The notes: generated by a model not told the origin, from the sequence alone. A DNA stretch of 57,359 nt from JALYUA01 sp038239305 (GCA_038239305.1 JBBSEW010000018.1:1-57359), one strand, 5' to 3'; positions 24,138 through 35,547 are shown, counted from the first letter of the stretch. Made by a program: numbers and translations.

Positions 24138-25181
24138 TCACTTCTCTTCACTCGCCGTCCCCGAAGGGGAGGCGGCGACAGATTTGCCTTCCGGAAGCCC
24201 GACCATCCCGGACACGACGACGCCGAGACCCCGCTTCACATCCGGGCCGGACACTTCCACGAGATCGCCCTGACGCGCCCCGGTCCGAACCGGGATCCAG
24301 TGCGCGCGGCCCTGGACGACGGCGGCCATCTGCGACGTGCTTCGGACGTCATCCCGCATGACGGCGGAGGCGGGCGCGACGAAGACGCCCGGCCGCGTTC
24401 CGACCGTGATCCGCGCCGTACCGAAAAGCCCGGTAGCCAGTCTCTCCGCCGCGGCCGGCAGATCCACTCGAACGGATCCCGAGAAATCGGCCGGATTCGC
24501 TCCCGGCAGGATCCCGTGTACCCGACCCGCGACGGCGGCCGCCCGACCGGCGAGCTCGACCCGAACGGGCTCCCCCGGACGGATGCGGGGAAGGTCGCTC
24601 TGCGACACGTCGGCGAGAAAGACGATCGACGAGGCGTCCGCGATGGTCAGGATCTCCTGATCCTCGGCGACTCGATCCCCGCTCGCCGCGGCGTGAGACA
24701 GCACCGGCCCGTCGGCGGAGGCCGCGAGGGGCTTGCGGACGAGACCGCTTTCCGCGAGGACGAGAGCGCGCTCGGCGTCGGATTTCTGAGCCGGAGTCTG
24801 CGCCTCGTGCACCATCTCGCGCGCGCCCGAAAGCGCCGCTTCGCTTTCGCGCGAGACGATGGCGCCGACCACCTGGCCGCGGCGGAGGAAGTCGCCGTCG
24901 GAGACCGTGAGCGCGACGATCGTCCCGGCAAACGGAGCGCGGACTTTCTGCTGCGAGAGCGCCGCCGTGTGTCCGGGCCCGGCGACCACGTCCGCGAGAT
25001 CGATCGCGTCGATCGTCGCGATCCGGACCGGAGTGGGGATGTCCGCGGAGGATTCGGCTTTCCCGGCGGGCCGCTCTTCTCCGGCTTTTTCGGCGTTTCC
25101 GGCCGTTTCGCGGCCCCGGCAACCGGAGCCGCCGTAAGAGAGCGAGAGGAGCATGGCGAGGCAGAGAGCCGCGCGCTTCAT
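24138..25181 (-). CDS. RND efflux periplasmic adaptor, lipoprotein
   Basis: 347 aa membrane-fusion protein. Lipobox SLSYGGSGC (Cys at about 21). The lipoyl/barrel-sandwich part is split around a short alpha-hairpin: KVRAPFAGTIVALTVSDGDF (about 79-98) and LAASADGPVLSHAAASGDRV. A beta-barrel segment follows (IRPGEPVRVELAGR) and a membrane-proximal domain (MAAVVQGRAHWIPVRTG). It links the inner-membrane pump to TolC. Its start overlaps the TolC stop as ATGA. The short hairpin (about 40 residues) is unusual for antibiotic-type adaptors and more like metal or lipid exporters. Confidence 0.88.
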   Translation of the reverse strand: MKRAALCLAMLLSLSYGGSGCRGRETAGNAEKAGEERPAGKAESSADIPTPVRIATIDAIDLADVVAGPGHTAALSQQKVRAPFAGTIVALTVSDGDFLRRGQVVGAIVSRESEAALSGAREMVHEAQTPAQKSDAERALVLAESGLVRKPLAASADGPVLSHAAASGDRVAEDQEILTIADASSIVFLADVSQSDLPRIRPGEPVRVELAGRAAAVAGRVHGILPGANPADFSGSVRVDLPAAAERLATGLFGTARITVGTRPGVFVAPASAVMRDDVRSTSQMAAVVQGRAHWIPVRTGARQGDLVEVSGPDVKRGLGVVVSGMVGLPEGKSVAASPSGTASEEK

Positions 25182-26485
25182 GGACGGCTCCAGCGGAGAA
25201 CCACCGCCTCGGCGATGCGATATCGCGACAGCGCGTCCGAGAGTCGGACGGCCGCATCGACGGCCGCGGCGTGGGCCTCCAGCACTTCGAGCGACGTCGC
25301 GGCGCCACCCCGGTATCGGCTCTCGGCGTCGAGGTAGGAGTCGCGAGCCGCCGGCGCGGCCCGGGAGAGGATCGCGATCTGGTTCGAAAGGCTCCCGATC
25401 GTCGACTGCGCCTGGATCCACTGGCGGCGGACCTCCCGGCGCTGGAGCGCCGTATTTTGCCGCGCGCTCTCGAGGCGCCGCTCGGCGGCGCGGATGCGCG
25501 ACCGGATCGCGCCGAAGTCCCAGACGGGCCACGAGAGAGAGACACCCGCCGAATAACCGGCGTCGCGGCGGAACCGGTCCCCGAACGTCGCGTGAGGGTC
25601 TCTCGCCAGCAGATCCGAAGGAACGAGGCGGGACGTGTCGGAACCGAGAAAACCCGCGTCGGCGGTCAGGAAGAGGCGAGGCTTTCTCTCGGCGCGCGCC
25701 GCGTCCACGTCGGCCGCGGCCCCCTGTTCGCGGGAAACCGCATCGGCCACTTCCGGCGGAACATCCGCAGGCGTCGCCTCGCGGGACGGTACGTCGGGCG
25801 CGGGGAGCGGCAGGATGGCGAGAGGCGCCGCGGGATCGCGTCCCATCAGGTCGTTCAGAGAAATGCGGGCGGCGTCGCGCCGGCCCTCCGCGTCGACGAT
25901 GCTCGCCTGTTCCGTCGCGAGCCGCACGTCGATCCGCAGGAGATCCGCCGCGACTCCCTGTCCCGAAGCCCGGCGGCTCTGGAGAGACGTGCGGTAGCCC
26001 TGGAGCCGTTCGACTCCTTCCTTTCGCGCGTCGAGCTCTCCCGCGGCCTGCAGGAGATCGGCATAGCGGCTGCGGACCTCGAGCTCGAGATCCTTCTCCG
26101 CGATGCGGTAGCGCGCGGCAGCCGCCTCGACGTCCGCCTCGGCTCGGGTAATCGCGGCGCGCCGGGCCCCACCGTCGTAGAGGGTCTGCCGTCCGACGAT
26201 CTGGAGGCGCTCTTCTCCCGCGTTCGTGATTGCCGGATCGTAGCCGTTGGGCGGCGCGTAGATGAAGTCCCCTTCGACGGCGACCTTGAGCCAGCGTTCC
26301 GCGCGCGCTTCACTCACCCTCTCGCGGGCGATCGTCATCTCCGATACGGAGATCGGCAACCGCGCGTTCGAGGTGCGGGCGGCCGCGAGCGCGTCCTCGA
26401 GGGAGACAGCCGTCTGCGCGACGAGGGTGTTCCCCGCGAGGAATGCTCCCGCGGCGGCGGCGAGAAAGCGCGCGACCCGCTTCAT
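25178..26485 (-). CDS. TolC-family outer membrane efflux protein
   Basis: 435 aa. Signal peptide about 1-23 (FLAAAAGAFLAGNTLVAQ). Two OEP repeats with long coiled helices: VSLEDALAAARTSNARLP and DLELEVRSRYADLLQAAGEL in the first half, AGVSLSWPVWDFGAIRSRI and EVRRQWIQAQSTIGSL in the second. Trimeric outer-membrane channel of the tripartite pump. Overlaps both neighbours by 4 nt (ATGA at 26482 and 25178). Confidence 0.9.
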   Translation of the reverse strand: MKRVARFLAAAAGAFLAGNTLVAQTAVSLEDALAAARTSNARLPISVSEMTIARERVSEARAERWLKVAVEGDFIYAPPNGYDPAITNAGEERLQIVGRQTLYDGGARRAAITRAEADVEAAAARYRIAEKDLELEVRSRYADLLQAAGELDARKEGVERLQGYRTSLQSRRASGQGVAADLLRIDVRLATEQASIVDAEGRRDAARISLNDLMGRDPAAPLAILPLPAPDVPSREATPADVPPEVADAVSREQGAAADVDAARAERKPRLFLTADAGFLGSDTSRLVPSDLLARDPHATFGDRFRRDAGYSAGVSLSWPVWDFGAIRSRIRAAERRLESARQNTALQRREVRRQWIQAQSTIGSLSNQIAILSRAAPAARDSYLDAESRYRGGAATSLEVLEAHAAAVDAAVRLSDALSRYRIAEAVVLRWSRP

Positions 26486-29400
26486 GCGCTCTCCCCGGTT
26501 CGGCGCACGAGCGGGATTCCCGCGAGCCGGCCGTTCGGATCGAGCCAGCAGTACAACGAGGGCAGGAGCAGGAGCACGAGCGGGGTCGAAAGAATGAATC
26601 CTCCGATGACGGCAATCGCGAGCGGTTGCTGAAGCTGGGAGCCCTGTCCGAGCGCGAGCGCCAGGGGAGCGAGGGCAAAAGCCGTCGAAAAGACGGTCAT
26701 CATCACGGCGCGGAGCCGCTTGCGCGACGCCTCGATCCAGGCCTCCCGCACGGGCATCCCGCGCCGGAGCTCTTCCCGGGCGTCCTGGATCAGGAAAATC
26801 GCCTTCTCGCCGACGATGCCGACCATCATGATCGCGCCGACGAAGCTCGAGATGTTGAGAGTCATTCCGGTGATGACGAGCGAACCGAGCACGCTCGTCA
26901 GAACCGCAAGAGCCACGACCGTCGTCAACAGCGGCGCGCGCCAGTCGCCGAATTCGAAGGAGAGAATGACCGCGACCAGCAGGAGTCCTCCGAACAGGAC
27001 GCCCAGGAGCCCTTTGAACGAGCTCTGCTGCTGCTCGTACAGACCCCCGAACGACATCGACATCCCGGCCGGAAGCGCGAGCTCGCGGGCGAGCCGGCTG
27101 CGGATCTCGCCGACCGCTCCGCCGAGGCTGCGACCGGAGAGGCGCGCGGTGACCCCGACGTACGTGCGGAGATTTTCCCGCTGGATCTCGGCCTCGGGAG
27201 CTCCCGTCGAGACGGTCGCCAGGAGCGACAGGGGAACGAGCGCCCCGGATGGCGTCAGGATGCGGGTCTCCGGAAGCGAGAAAACATCCTGGGCGCGATG
27301 AGAGAACACGCGGACGTCATACAGCCGCTCGCCGATCCGTAGATTGCCGGCGACCGTGCCGGCGACCGCGGGCTCGACCTCGGCGTGCAGGCTCTCGGCC
27401 GTCATTCCGAATCGGGGAAGCGACTCGGGAATCGCGCGCACGGTGACCTGGGGCCCCGCCACCGTGATCCCGTCGAACACGTCCTCGATCCCCGGGATTT
27501 TCGCGACGACGCGGGCGGCGGCTCGCGCCTTTTCCTGCAGCAGAGCCTGATTCTCGCCATAGATTTTGACGTCCACGGGCTGGGGAACGCCGCCGGCCAG
27601 ATCGCCGATGTTGTCTTCCAGGATCTGCCCGAAATCCGTATGGACCGAGGGCTCCTTCGCGGCAATCTTCGTTCTCAGCTCGTCGACGATCGCATCCATG
27701 GGCCGGCGCTCGCGACGCGGCTTCAGACGGATCACGTAGTCGCCCCGGTTCGGCTCCGTGATGAAGAAGCCGAGCTGAGTCCCCGTCCGGCGCGAATAGG
27801 TGGCGACGTCCGGGTTGGCCGCGATGACGGCTTCGACCGAGTCGAGCGTCCGGTTCGTGTCCGTCAGCGACGTGCCGGCGGGCGTCCAGTAGTCGAGGAT
27901 GATGGAGCCCTCGTCCATCTCGGGAAGGAAGTCCGACCCGATTCCCGAGTACAGAACCCATCCGCCCGCCAGGAAAACGGCCGTCAGAATTACAGCGACC
28001 GCCGGATGATCGACGAAGAATCGAGCGATTCGCGGATCGCGTCGCCGGGGTGCCGCCCGCGCCTTCGAACCGATGCGAAGCCCCTGCGCCGCCGCCGGCA
28101 CGACGAGTGCCGACAACGCGTACGACACGGCAAGCGCCATCGCCATCGTGAGGGCGAGGGGGCGGAAGAACGCTCCCGCGATGCCGGACAGGAGAGCGAA
28201 GGGGAAAAATATGGCGATCGTCGACAGGCTCGACCCGGTCAGACCGGGCAGGACCTCCGCCAGGCCCGATCGAGCGGGGTGCTCCGACGTTTTGTCTTCG
28301 GCGTGGCGGGCGATGTTCTCGACCACCACGATGGCGTCGTCGACGACGAGGCCGATGGCCGCCGCGATCCCGCCGAGGGTCATCAGATTGATCGTCTGAC
28401 CGAAGGCGGCCAGCCCGAGCAGAACGATGGCGACCGTCACCGGAATCGTCGCCACGGCAATCAGCGTGATACGTACGTCGCGGAGATAGAAAAAGAGGAC
28501 GATGGCCGCGAGCGCCACGCCGATCAAGATCGCGTCGCGAACCCCGTTCACAGAGTCGCGGATGAACTCCGCCTGATCGTAGAAGGTCGACCAGCGGATG
28601 TCCGGGGGCGTGAGGTCTCGCCGGTTCTTTCGAAGCTCGCCGATCTGCCGTTCGATCGCGACGGTGCTCGCGGCGGGTTGCCGCACGATGTTGACGAGCA
28701 CCGCGGGACGCCGGTCCGCCGTGGTCCGGACGAACGAAACGGCCTCGGAGGGCACGATTTCCCCGAGCTGACCGAGCGCGGGAGCGATTCCGCCTCGGGG
28801 GGGAGGCACGGCGATTCGCGCGAGCTCCTCCAGGCTGGCAGGCTTTCCCGTCACGAGCGACAGATAGAGCTCATGGTTCGATTCCACCAGCCCGGCGGAC
28901 TTCAGCACGTCGTTCTTGCGGATCGCGTCGACGACGTCGGAAGCCGCTATCCGGCGAGCCGTCAGCTTCTCCGGATCGAGCCGCACCTGGAATTCACGCA
29001 GCGCCCCGCCCTGCACCTGCACCTGGGAGACGCCGGCGATCTGCACGAGCGCAGGACGCAACTCGAAGTCCGCAAACTCCCGCAGATCGGCCGCCGACCG
29101 CGTATCCGACGTGAGCGCGTAGCCGAGCACGGGGAAGATGGCGGTGTTCATCCACTCCGCCTCGATGCGTGTGTCCGCGGGAAGATCCGGCCGGATCCGC
29201 TGGATCTCGCCCTGAACGCGCTGGAGCGCGATCTGCATGTCGGTGCCCCACGAGAATTCCGCTCCGATCTCGACGCTGCCCCGGCTCGTCGTCGAGACGA
29301 CGCGCTCGATTCCCGGGACCCGGATGATCGCTTCCTCGAGGGGCCGTGTGACGGCCGGAATCATCTGAGCCGCCGGCTCCTCGGCGCCATCCGCGATCAC

Positions 29401-29538
29401 CTTGATGCGCGGAAACGTGACGGTCGGGAAGATGGCCGAGGGAAGCCGAACCGCCGTGGCGACGCCGGCCGCGCACAGCACCAGGATCAGGAGGTAGAGG
29501 CCCTGCGGCCGATCCGTGAGGCGCCGAACGAAGCCCAT
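26482..29538 (-). CDS. RND family efflux transporter permease
   Basis: 1018 aa inner-membrane proton-driven pump of the AcrB/CusA superfamily. Twelve membrane helices with two large periplasmic loops (about 32-320 and 540-835). TM4 carries AAIGLVVDDAIVVVENIARH, the two-aspartate proton relay typical of HAE-type drug and lipid exporters rather than the metal-exporting HME type. It also has GSDFLPEMDEGSIILDYWTP after TM7. First gene of the unit pump-TolC-adaptor-propeller-GT39. It is divergent from a two-component system with a 145-bp shared control region. Confidence 0.92.
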   Translation of the reverse strand: MGFVRRLTDRPQGLYLLILVLCAAGVATAVRLPSAIFPTVTFPRIKVIADGAEEPAAQMIPAVTRPLEEAIIRVPGIERVVSTTSRGSVEIGAEFSWGTDMQIALQRVQGEIQRIRPDLPADTRIEAEWMNTAIFPVLGYALTSDTRSAADLREFADFELRPALVQIAGVSQVQVQGGALREFQVRLDPEKLTARRIAASDVVDAIRKNDVLKSAGLVESNHELYLSLVTGKPASLEELARIAVPPPRGGIAPALGQLGEIVPSEAVSFVRTTADRRPAVLVNIVRQPAASTVAIERQIGELRKNRRDLTPPDIRWSTFYDQAEFIRDSVNGVRDAILIGVALAAIVLFFYLRDVRITLIAVATIPVTVAIVLLGLAAFGQTINLMTLGGIAAAIGLVVDDAIVVVENIARHAEDKTSEHPARSGLAEVLPGLTGSSLSTIAIFFPFALLSGIAGAFFRPLALTMAMALAVSYALSALVVPAAAQGLRIGSKARAAPRRRDPRIARFFVDHPAVAVILTAVFLAGGWVLYSGIGSDFLPEMDEGSIILDYWTPAGTSLTDTNRTLDSVEAVIAANPDVATYSRRTGTQLGFFITEPNRGDYVIRLKPRRERRPMDAIVDELRTKIAAKEPSVHTDFGQILEDNIGDLAGGVPQPVDVKIYGENQALLQEKARAAARVVAKIPGIEDVFDGITVAGPQVTVRAIPESLPRFGMTAESLHAEVEPAVAGTVAGNLRIGERLYDVRVFSHRAQDVFSLPETRILTPSGALVPLSLLATVSTGAPEAEIQRENLRTYVGVTARLSGRSLGGAVGEIRSRLARELALPAGMSMSFGGLYEQQQSSFKGLLGVLFGGLLLVAVILSFEFGDWRAPLLTTVVALAVLTSVLGSLVITGMTLNISSFVGAIMMVGIVGEKAIFLIQDAREELRRGMPVREAWIEASRKRLRAVMMTVFSTAFALAPLALALGQGSQLQQPLAIAVIGGFILSTPLVLLLLPSLYCWLDPNGRLAGIPLVRRTGESA

Positions 29539-29668
29539 CGCCGGAGGCTACACGGCGGGACTATCCTGGGATCGATTTCCGTTCGGCGTTCGTTTGGTTC
29601 CGGGGCGCGTCCCGGCGACCGGACGCCCGCCTCGTTCTACCGCGCTACTTCCGGGGCCTCTCTTGACG

Positions 29669-29674
29669 CAGAAT
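29669..29674 (+). promoter_or_regulatory. -10 box of the two-component system
   Basis: CAGAAT, 9 nt before the GTG at 29684; no Shine-Dalgarno. Confidence 0.5.
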
Positions 29675-29683
29675 CGCCTTCTC

Positions 29684-30394
29684 GTGGATGACTTCGCCGG
29701 GGCCGCACGCGTTCTGCTCATCGAGGATGACCGCGAGACGAGCCGGCTCGTCGCCGCGGCGCTCGGAGAGGCGGGATATTCCCCGACCGTGGTCTCCACG
29801 GGAGCGGCGGCGACGCGGGAGATCTCGGCGGGGGCGTTCGATGCCATCGTCCTGGACGTCCGCCTTCCCGATGCCGACGGTATTGCGCTCTGCCGGAAGT
29901 GGCGGGAAGCCGGCATCGGCATTCCGATCCTGATCCTCACGGCCCGGACCGACGTCGCCTCGCGCATCGAGGGACTGAATTCCGGAGCGGACGACTATCT
30001 CGGCAAGCCGTTCGCCGTGGCGGAGCTGCGCGCGCGGCTGCGTGCGATCCTCCGGCGCCGGTCGGATCCCTCGCGCGTCGGTCCTGTCCGCCTCGGCGAA
30101 GTCGTCGTCGATCTCGGCCGCCGGCGCGTGACACGCCGCGACCAGGAAGTTCTCCTGACGCGCCGCGAGTTCGAGCTGCTCGAGCGGCTGATGCAGGCGG
30201 GCGGTAACGTCGTTTCCCGCCGCGAGCTCATAGCGGACGTATGGGGAGATGCGGCGAAGGACGCCGAGGCGAGTCTCGAGGTGATCGTCGGGCGCCTGCG
30301 CCGCAAGCTGGGTGGACCGGAGGGGCGGCCGGTGATCCGGACCCTGCGCGGCATCGGCTATGCGCTCGATCGGGACGACGCCGGTCGACCATGA
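29684..30394 (+). CDS. OmpR/PhoB-family response regulator
   Basis: 236 aa. Receiver domain about 8-122 with acidic pair in LLIEDDRETS, phosphoacceptor Asp58 in IVLDVRLPDADG, Thr in LILTART and Lys108 in YLGKPFAV. C-terminal winged helix (about 135-232) with LTRREFELLERLM, SRRELIADVWGD and VIVGRLRRKLG. GTG 29684 is chosen by the CAGAAT box and fit to the family; a TTG at 29663 is possible. Overlaps the kinase start as ATGA. By position it probably controls the divergent RND operon. Confidence 0.92.
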   Translation: MDDFAGAARVLLIEDDRETSRLVAAALGEAGYSPTVVSTGAAATREISAGAFDAIVLDVRLPDADGIALCRKWREAGIGIPILILTARTDVASRIEGLNSGADDYLGKPFAVAELRARLRAILRRRSDPSRVGPVRLGEVVVDLGRRRVTRRDQEVLLTRREFELLERLMQAGGNVVSRRELIADVWGDAAKDAEASLEVIVGRLRRKLGGPEGRPVIRTLRGIGYALDRDDAGRP

Positions 30395-31701
30395 TGCGCG
30401 ACTCGATCGTCTCGCGCGTCGTGCTCGCCAGCCTGCTCGCCGCCCTGGTCTCCGCGCTCACGCTGGCGGCAGCGGCCGCCGTGACGGCGGGAATTCTCTG
30501 GAGAGACGCCGATCTTCGGTCTCTTCGGGAGACAGCGGACACTCTCGCCCGGGCGATACCGCGAGAAGCGGCGGAGAATCATCTCGATTTGCGGCAGGCG
30601 GCCGAGGAGGCGATCTCCGAGCTTCCGGCTCACGGATATCGGCTCGAGGTCTGGCGTGGACCCGTTCTCGTCGCCGGCAATATGGCGTCGGCCCCCCTCG
30701 GACCGTTCGATGCCGCGAACCGAGGCGACATCGAGAAGAAATGGCTCGTCGCGACGCGCGAGTCGCCCGGGGACGTCCTCGTCGCGGTCGCTGAGCCGAG
30801 AGGCGTTTCGGCGCGGAGCCGGAGCGTGTTCTATCGCTCGCTTCTCCTGGCCTCGCCGGTCTGTGCCCTTTTTGCCGTCGCCGTCGGAGTGGCTTTCGGC
30901 CGGCGTGCCACGCTGCCCGTCGTGACCTTTACCCGTCAGATCGCCGCCATCACGCGGCTCGAAAACCCGCCGTATCCCGACTCGCGGGACGCGCCGCGGG
31001 AAGTCCGCGAGCTGGACCGCTCCTTTCGGGAGCTCCTCGCGCGCCTCTCCCGGTCGCTCCGGCGCGAAATCGAGTTCGCGGCGAACGCGTCGCACGAGCT
31101 GCGGACGCCGTTGACGCGGATCCGGCTCCGCGCCGAGCGGGCGCTGCAGGACGCGGGACCGGCGGCGTCGGAGGAGCTGCGCAGCCAGATCGCGGAGCTC
31201 GACCAGATGGTCCGTCTCGTGGACAGCCTTCTCGTTCTGGCGCGTGACGTGGAGTCCGGCCTCCCGATCGGCGAGCCCGTCAACCTGGCCGACATCGCCC
31301 GCGAGTGCCATCTTCGTTTCGGCAGCCCGGCGGCGGGATGCGAGCTCACGGCGCCGGATGAAGCCATCGTGCGGGGCGACGAGGACCTGTTGTCGATCGC
31401 GATCGAAAACCTGGTCGACAACGCCCGGAAATACTCTCCCGGCGGGTATCACGCCACGATGCGGACCGACGCCGAAAGCGTCATCCAGTTCACGATCGTC
31501 TCGGAGGGCGAGATCTCGAGCGGCATTCGGGAGCGCCTCTTCGAGCGTTTCTTTCGCGGAGAGCCCGCCCGCGCCCTCCACTCCGGGCACGGGCTCGGGC
31601 TCTCGCTCGCCCGCCACATCGCCCGCCTTCACGGTGGGGATCTCCGCTGCGAGGAGCGGTCTTCCGGCAGCGCGTTCGTCCTGACCATTCCCGTCGCGTA
31701 G
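30391..31701 (+). CDS. Sensor histidine kinase
   Basis: 436 aa. TM1 about 11-35, periplasmic sensor about 38-146, TM2 about 150-169, HAMP-like linker about 171-222. H-box FAANASHELRTPLTRIR with His235, N-box ENLVDNARKYSP, F-box LFERFFRGE and G-box GHGLGLSLARHIARLHGG. All catalytic boxes are intact. Partner of the overlapping response regulator. The sensor domain is short and has no recognisable ligand motif. Confidence 0.92.
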   Translation: MMRDSIVSRVVLASLLAALVSALTLAAAAAVTAGILWRDADLRSLRETADTLARAIPREAAENHLDLRQAAEEAISELPAHGYRLEVWRGPVLVAGNMASAPLGPFDAANRGDIEKKWLVATRESPGDVLVAVAEPRGVSARSRSVFYRSLLLASPVCALFAVAVGVAFGRRATLPVVTFTRQIAAITRLENPPYPDSRDAPREVRELDRSFRELLARLSRSLRREIEFAANASHELRTPLTRIRLRAERALQDAGPAASEELRSQIAELDQMVRLVDSLLVLARDVESGLPIGEPVNLADIARECHLRFGSPAAGCELTAPDEAIVRGDEDLLSIAIENLVDNARKYSPGGYHATMRTDAESVIQFTIVSEGEISSGIRERLFERFFRGEPARALHSGHGLGLSLARHIARLHGGDLRCEERSSGSAFVLTIPVA

Positions 31702-31727
31702 CGGCCGTGACGGACCGGCACTTGCGA

Positions 31728-31733
31728 TACGAT
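31728..31733 (+). promoter_or_regulatory. -10 box of the enoyl reductase-like gene
   Basis: TACGAT, 8 nt before a TTG start at 31742, no Shine-Dalgarno. Confidence 0.55.
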
Positions 31734-31741
31734 TCCGGGCC

Positions 31742-32557
31742 TTGAGCTCACCCGAATCCAAACCCGCATGGGCCCTCGTCCTCGGCGCCTCGTCGGGCTT
31801 CGGCGAGGCCTGTTCCCTGGCGCTCGCGCGCGCGGGGTGGAACGTCTTTGGTGTTCACCTCGATCGCAAGGCCACGCAGGCAAACGCGGACCGGATCGTC
31901 GCGGAGATCGCCGCGATGGGCCGGAAAGCCGAGTTTTTCAACGTCAACGCCGCGGATGAGACCAGGCGCTCAGAGGTCGTCGCCGCCATCCGGACGGCGT
32001 GCGGGGAATCCCCGGCCGAGTCGCGTGTCGGAGTGCTCCTGCACTCCCTCGCGTTCGGGACGCTGAAGCCCTTCTTCGCGGCCGAGCGCGGGGGATCGAT
32101 CTCGAAGGCGCAGATCGAGATGACGCTGGACGTGATGGCTCACTCGCTCGTGTACTGGACGCAGGATCTCTTCTACGCGGGACTCCTCGCGCCGGGCGCG
32201 CGCATTTTCGCCATGACTTCCGCCGGCGATCACATCGTGTGGCCCGCCTACGGGGCCGTGTCGGCCGCGAAGGCCGCGCTCGAGTCCCACGTGCGGCAGC
32301 TCGCCGTCGAGCTCGCGCCGCATCGCGTGGCGGTCAACGCTCTCCGTGCGGGTGTGACCGATACTCCGGCGCTCCGCAAGATACCCGGCAACGAAGAAAT
32401 GATCGAGCGCGTCGGGCGGATGCATCCTGCCGGGCGGCTGACACGGCCCGAAGACGTGGCGGGGGCGCTCGTCTCTCTCTGCTCGGCCGGATCCGGATGG
32501 GTGAGCGGCAACGTCATCGGAGTCGACGGGGCCGAAGATATCGCGGGCGGAAGGTAA
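31742..32557 (+). CDS. FabL/FabI-type enoyl-ACP reductase or related SDR
   Basis: 271 aa short-chain dehydrogenase, cytoplasmic. NAD(P) site LVLGASSGFGEACSLAL. The active site is spaced Y-x6-K (PAYGAVSAAKAALESHVRQL), the spacing of enoyl-ACP reductases, not the Y-x3-K of ordinary SDRs; SLAFGTLKPFF supplies the second active-site region. Typical C-terminal LTRPEDVAGALVSLCSAGSG and GNVIGVDGAE. Likely the last reduction in fatty-acid elongation, or a related enoyl reduction. TTG start; a TACGAT box 8 nt upstream supports it. Confidence 0.8.
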   Translation: MSSPESKPAWALVLGASSGFGEACSLALARAGWNVFGVHLDRKATQANADRIVAEIAAMGRKAEFFNVNAADETRRSEVVAAIRTACGESPAESRVGVLLHSLAFGTLKPFFAAERGGSISKAQIEMTLDVMAHSLVYWTQDLFYAGLLAPGARIFAMTSAGDHIVWPAYGAVSAAKAALESHVRQLAVELAPHRVAVNALRAGVTDTPALRKIPGNEEMIERVGRMHPAGRLTRPEDVAGALVSLCSAGSGWVSGNVIGVDGAEDIAGGR

Positions 32558-32560
32558 TTT
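32555..32560 (+). promoter_or_regulatory. Possible -10 box of the first M16 gene
   Basis: TAATTT, 7 nt before the TTG at 32568; it includes the TAA stop of the preceding gene. The gene might also be read from the upstream transcript. Confidence 0.35.
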
Positions 32561-32567
32561 CGCCCGT

Positions 32568-33961
<1,394 letters not shown>

Positions 33962-33965
<4 letters not shown>

Positions 33966-35260
33966 AGGCGCGCCGTCCCACGTTCGCCGAACAGATTCGC
34001 AGCCGGCGCCTCGGCAACGGCGCCGAGATCTTCGTTCTCGAGAACCATTTCAATCCGACGGTTGCGCTCGCCGGTTCGCTGCATGCCGGCCCGCTCTTCG
34101 CGCCGGCCGACCGGAGGGTCATCGCCTCCATGACCGCCGGAGAGCTCACGAAAGGGACGGAGACGCGGAGCAAGCTCGAGATCGCGGAGGACCTCGAGAG
34201 CCGTGGCGCGTCGCTCTCGTTTTCGTCCGACTCCTCGGATCCGGTCGGCACGGATGTCGCCGGCTCCGCGCTTTCGCGGGACATCGACCTGCTCCTCGAT
34301 CGCCTCACGGAGATCCTGCGCACCCCCTCCTTTCCGGAGGATGAGCTGGACAAGGAAAAGAAGCGGCTGGTCGGAGCCGTTCGCCAGCAGCAGGATCAGA
34401 CGTCCGCCCGCGCGAACGAGGCGGCGGCCCGACGGATCTATCCGGTCGGGCACCCGTTTCACCGGCGCACAGCCGAGGAGCGGATCGCGCGCGTCGAGTC
34501 GCTCACGCGCAACGACCTGACCTCTTTCTACGAGGCCCGATATGGCGCCGGGACGCTCCGTCTCGTCGTCGTCGGCGACGTGGACACCGATCAGATCTTG
34601 GACGGTCTCGACCGTCGGCTCGCAGACTGGCGGAGCGGGCCTGCGCCCGGATTCGCGACGTTGCCGGTCCCGCCGCCCGCGCCAGGCTCCGAGACGGTCC
34701 GGATGCCCGACAAGGCGAACGCCGACGTCGTGCTCGCCCTTCCTTCGACCCTGGCCCGGCCCGACCCGAACTACCTGGCCGCTGCGCTGGCCAATTCGGC
34801 GCTCGGACAGTCGTCGCTCACGTCGCGCCTCGGCGTGCGTGTGCGCGACACCGAAGGGCTCACGTACGGGATCCACTCGAGCTTCCACGCCACGCATCTG
34901 GCCGGGCCCTTTCTCGTTACCGTCACCGTGAAACCGGAGAGCCGGGACGCGGCGGTCGCGTCGACTCTCGACGAGATCCGCCGTTTCGTGCGGGACGGGA
35001 TGACGCCGCAGGAGCTCGCCGACGAAAAGAGCTCTCGCATCGGCAAGTTCAAGGTCGACCTCGCGAGCAACGCCGGGATCGCGCAGGCGGTCGACACGGC
35101 GATCTACTACGGGTTCGGAATCGAATACCTGGACGACTTCGCGAATCGCGTCAACGCGATCACAAAGGAACAGGCCGACGAGACTTTCGCCCGTCTCGTC
35201 GACCCGGACGCGTTTTCGATCGTTTCGGCGGGGACATTTTCGTCGCCTCCGCCGCGTTGA
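33962..35260 (+). CDS. M16 family peptidase homologue, non-catalytic partner
   Basis: 432 aa. Same fold as its neighbour (GAEIFVLENHFNPTVALAGS, SLTRNDLTSFYEARYGAGTL, ALGQSSLTSRLGVRVRDTEGL TYG region) but no HxxEH, so it should be the inactive subunit of the two-protein protease, as is common for M16B pairs. GTG start overlapping the upstream stop. It ends at a long repeat-filled gap. Confidence 0.9.
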
Positions 35261-35286
35261 CCTTTGCGGCTTGAGGGCGTTTCTCC

Positions 35287-35427
35287 TGCGCGGAGCGCAT
35301 GGCGTGGCGCCAGTTGCTCGGCTCGGCCGGATGCGGCCTCGACCGAGCGGAGTGAGGTTTGCTCCGGCTCCCGCAACGGGAGGCTCCTCCTTCCCTCCGG
35401 TCAGGAGACTCCTCCCGTTGCGAGCGG
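35287..35427. repeat. Structured element E, copy 1
   Basis: About 141 bp, nearly identical to copy 2 (35548-35690) and similar to copy 3 (50459-50600). Its right part is a hairpin: CGCAACGGGAGG pairs with CCTCCCGTTGCG, with an inner CTCCT/AGGAG stem and a 14-nt loop. Confidence 0.85.
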
Positions 35428-35460
35428 TTGCATCGGGCGGGCTCGTCGATGGGAGCGCCT

Positions 35461-35497
35461 TCCCCCGCTCCCGGCGGGAGAGGGCGGGGTGAGGGGC
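35461..35497. repeat. Palindromic element F, copy 1
   Basis: CCCGCTCCCGGCGGGAGAGG followed by GCGGGGTGAGGGGCG. The core CTCCCGGCGGGAG is self-complementary. Similar extragenic palindromes are widespread in bacterial genomes. Confidence 0.8.
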
Positions 35498-35547
35498 GTC
35501 AACGTCGCCTGCGCCGCGTTGATCATTGGGGCGGCAGAACGTGTCTC

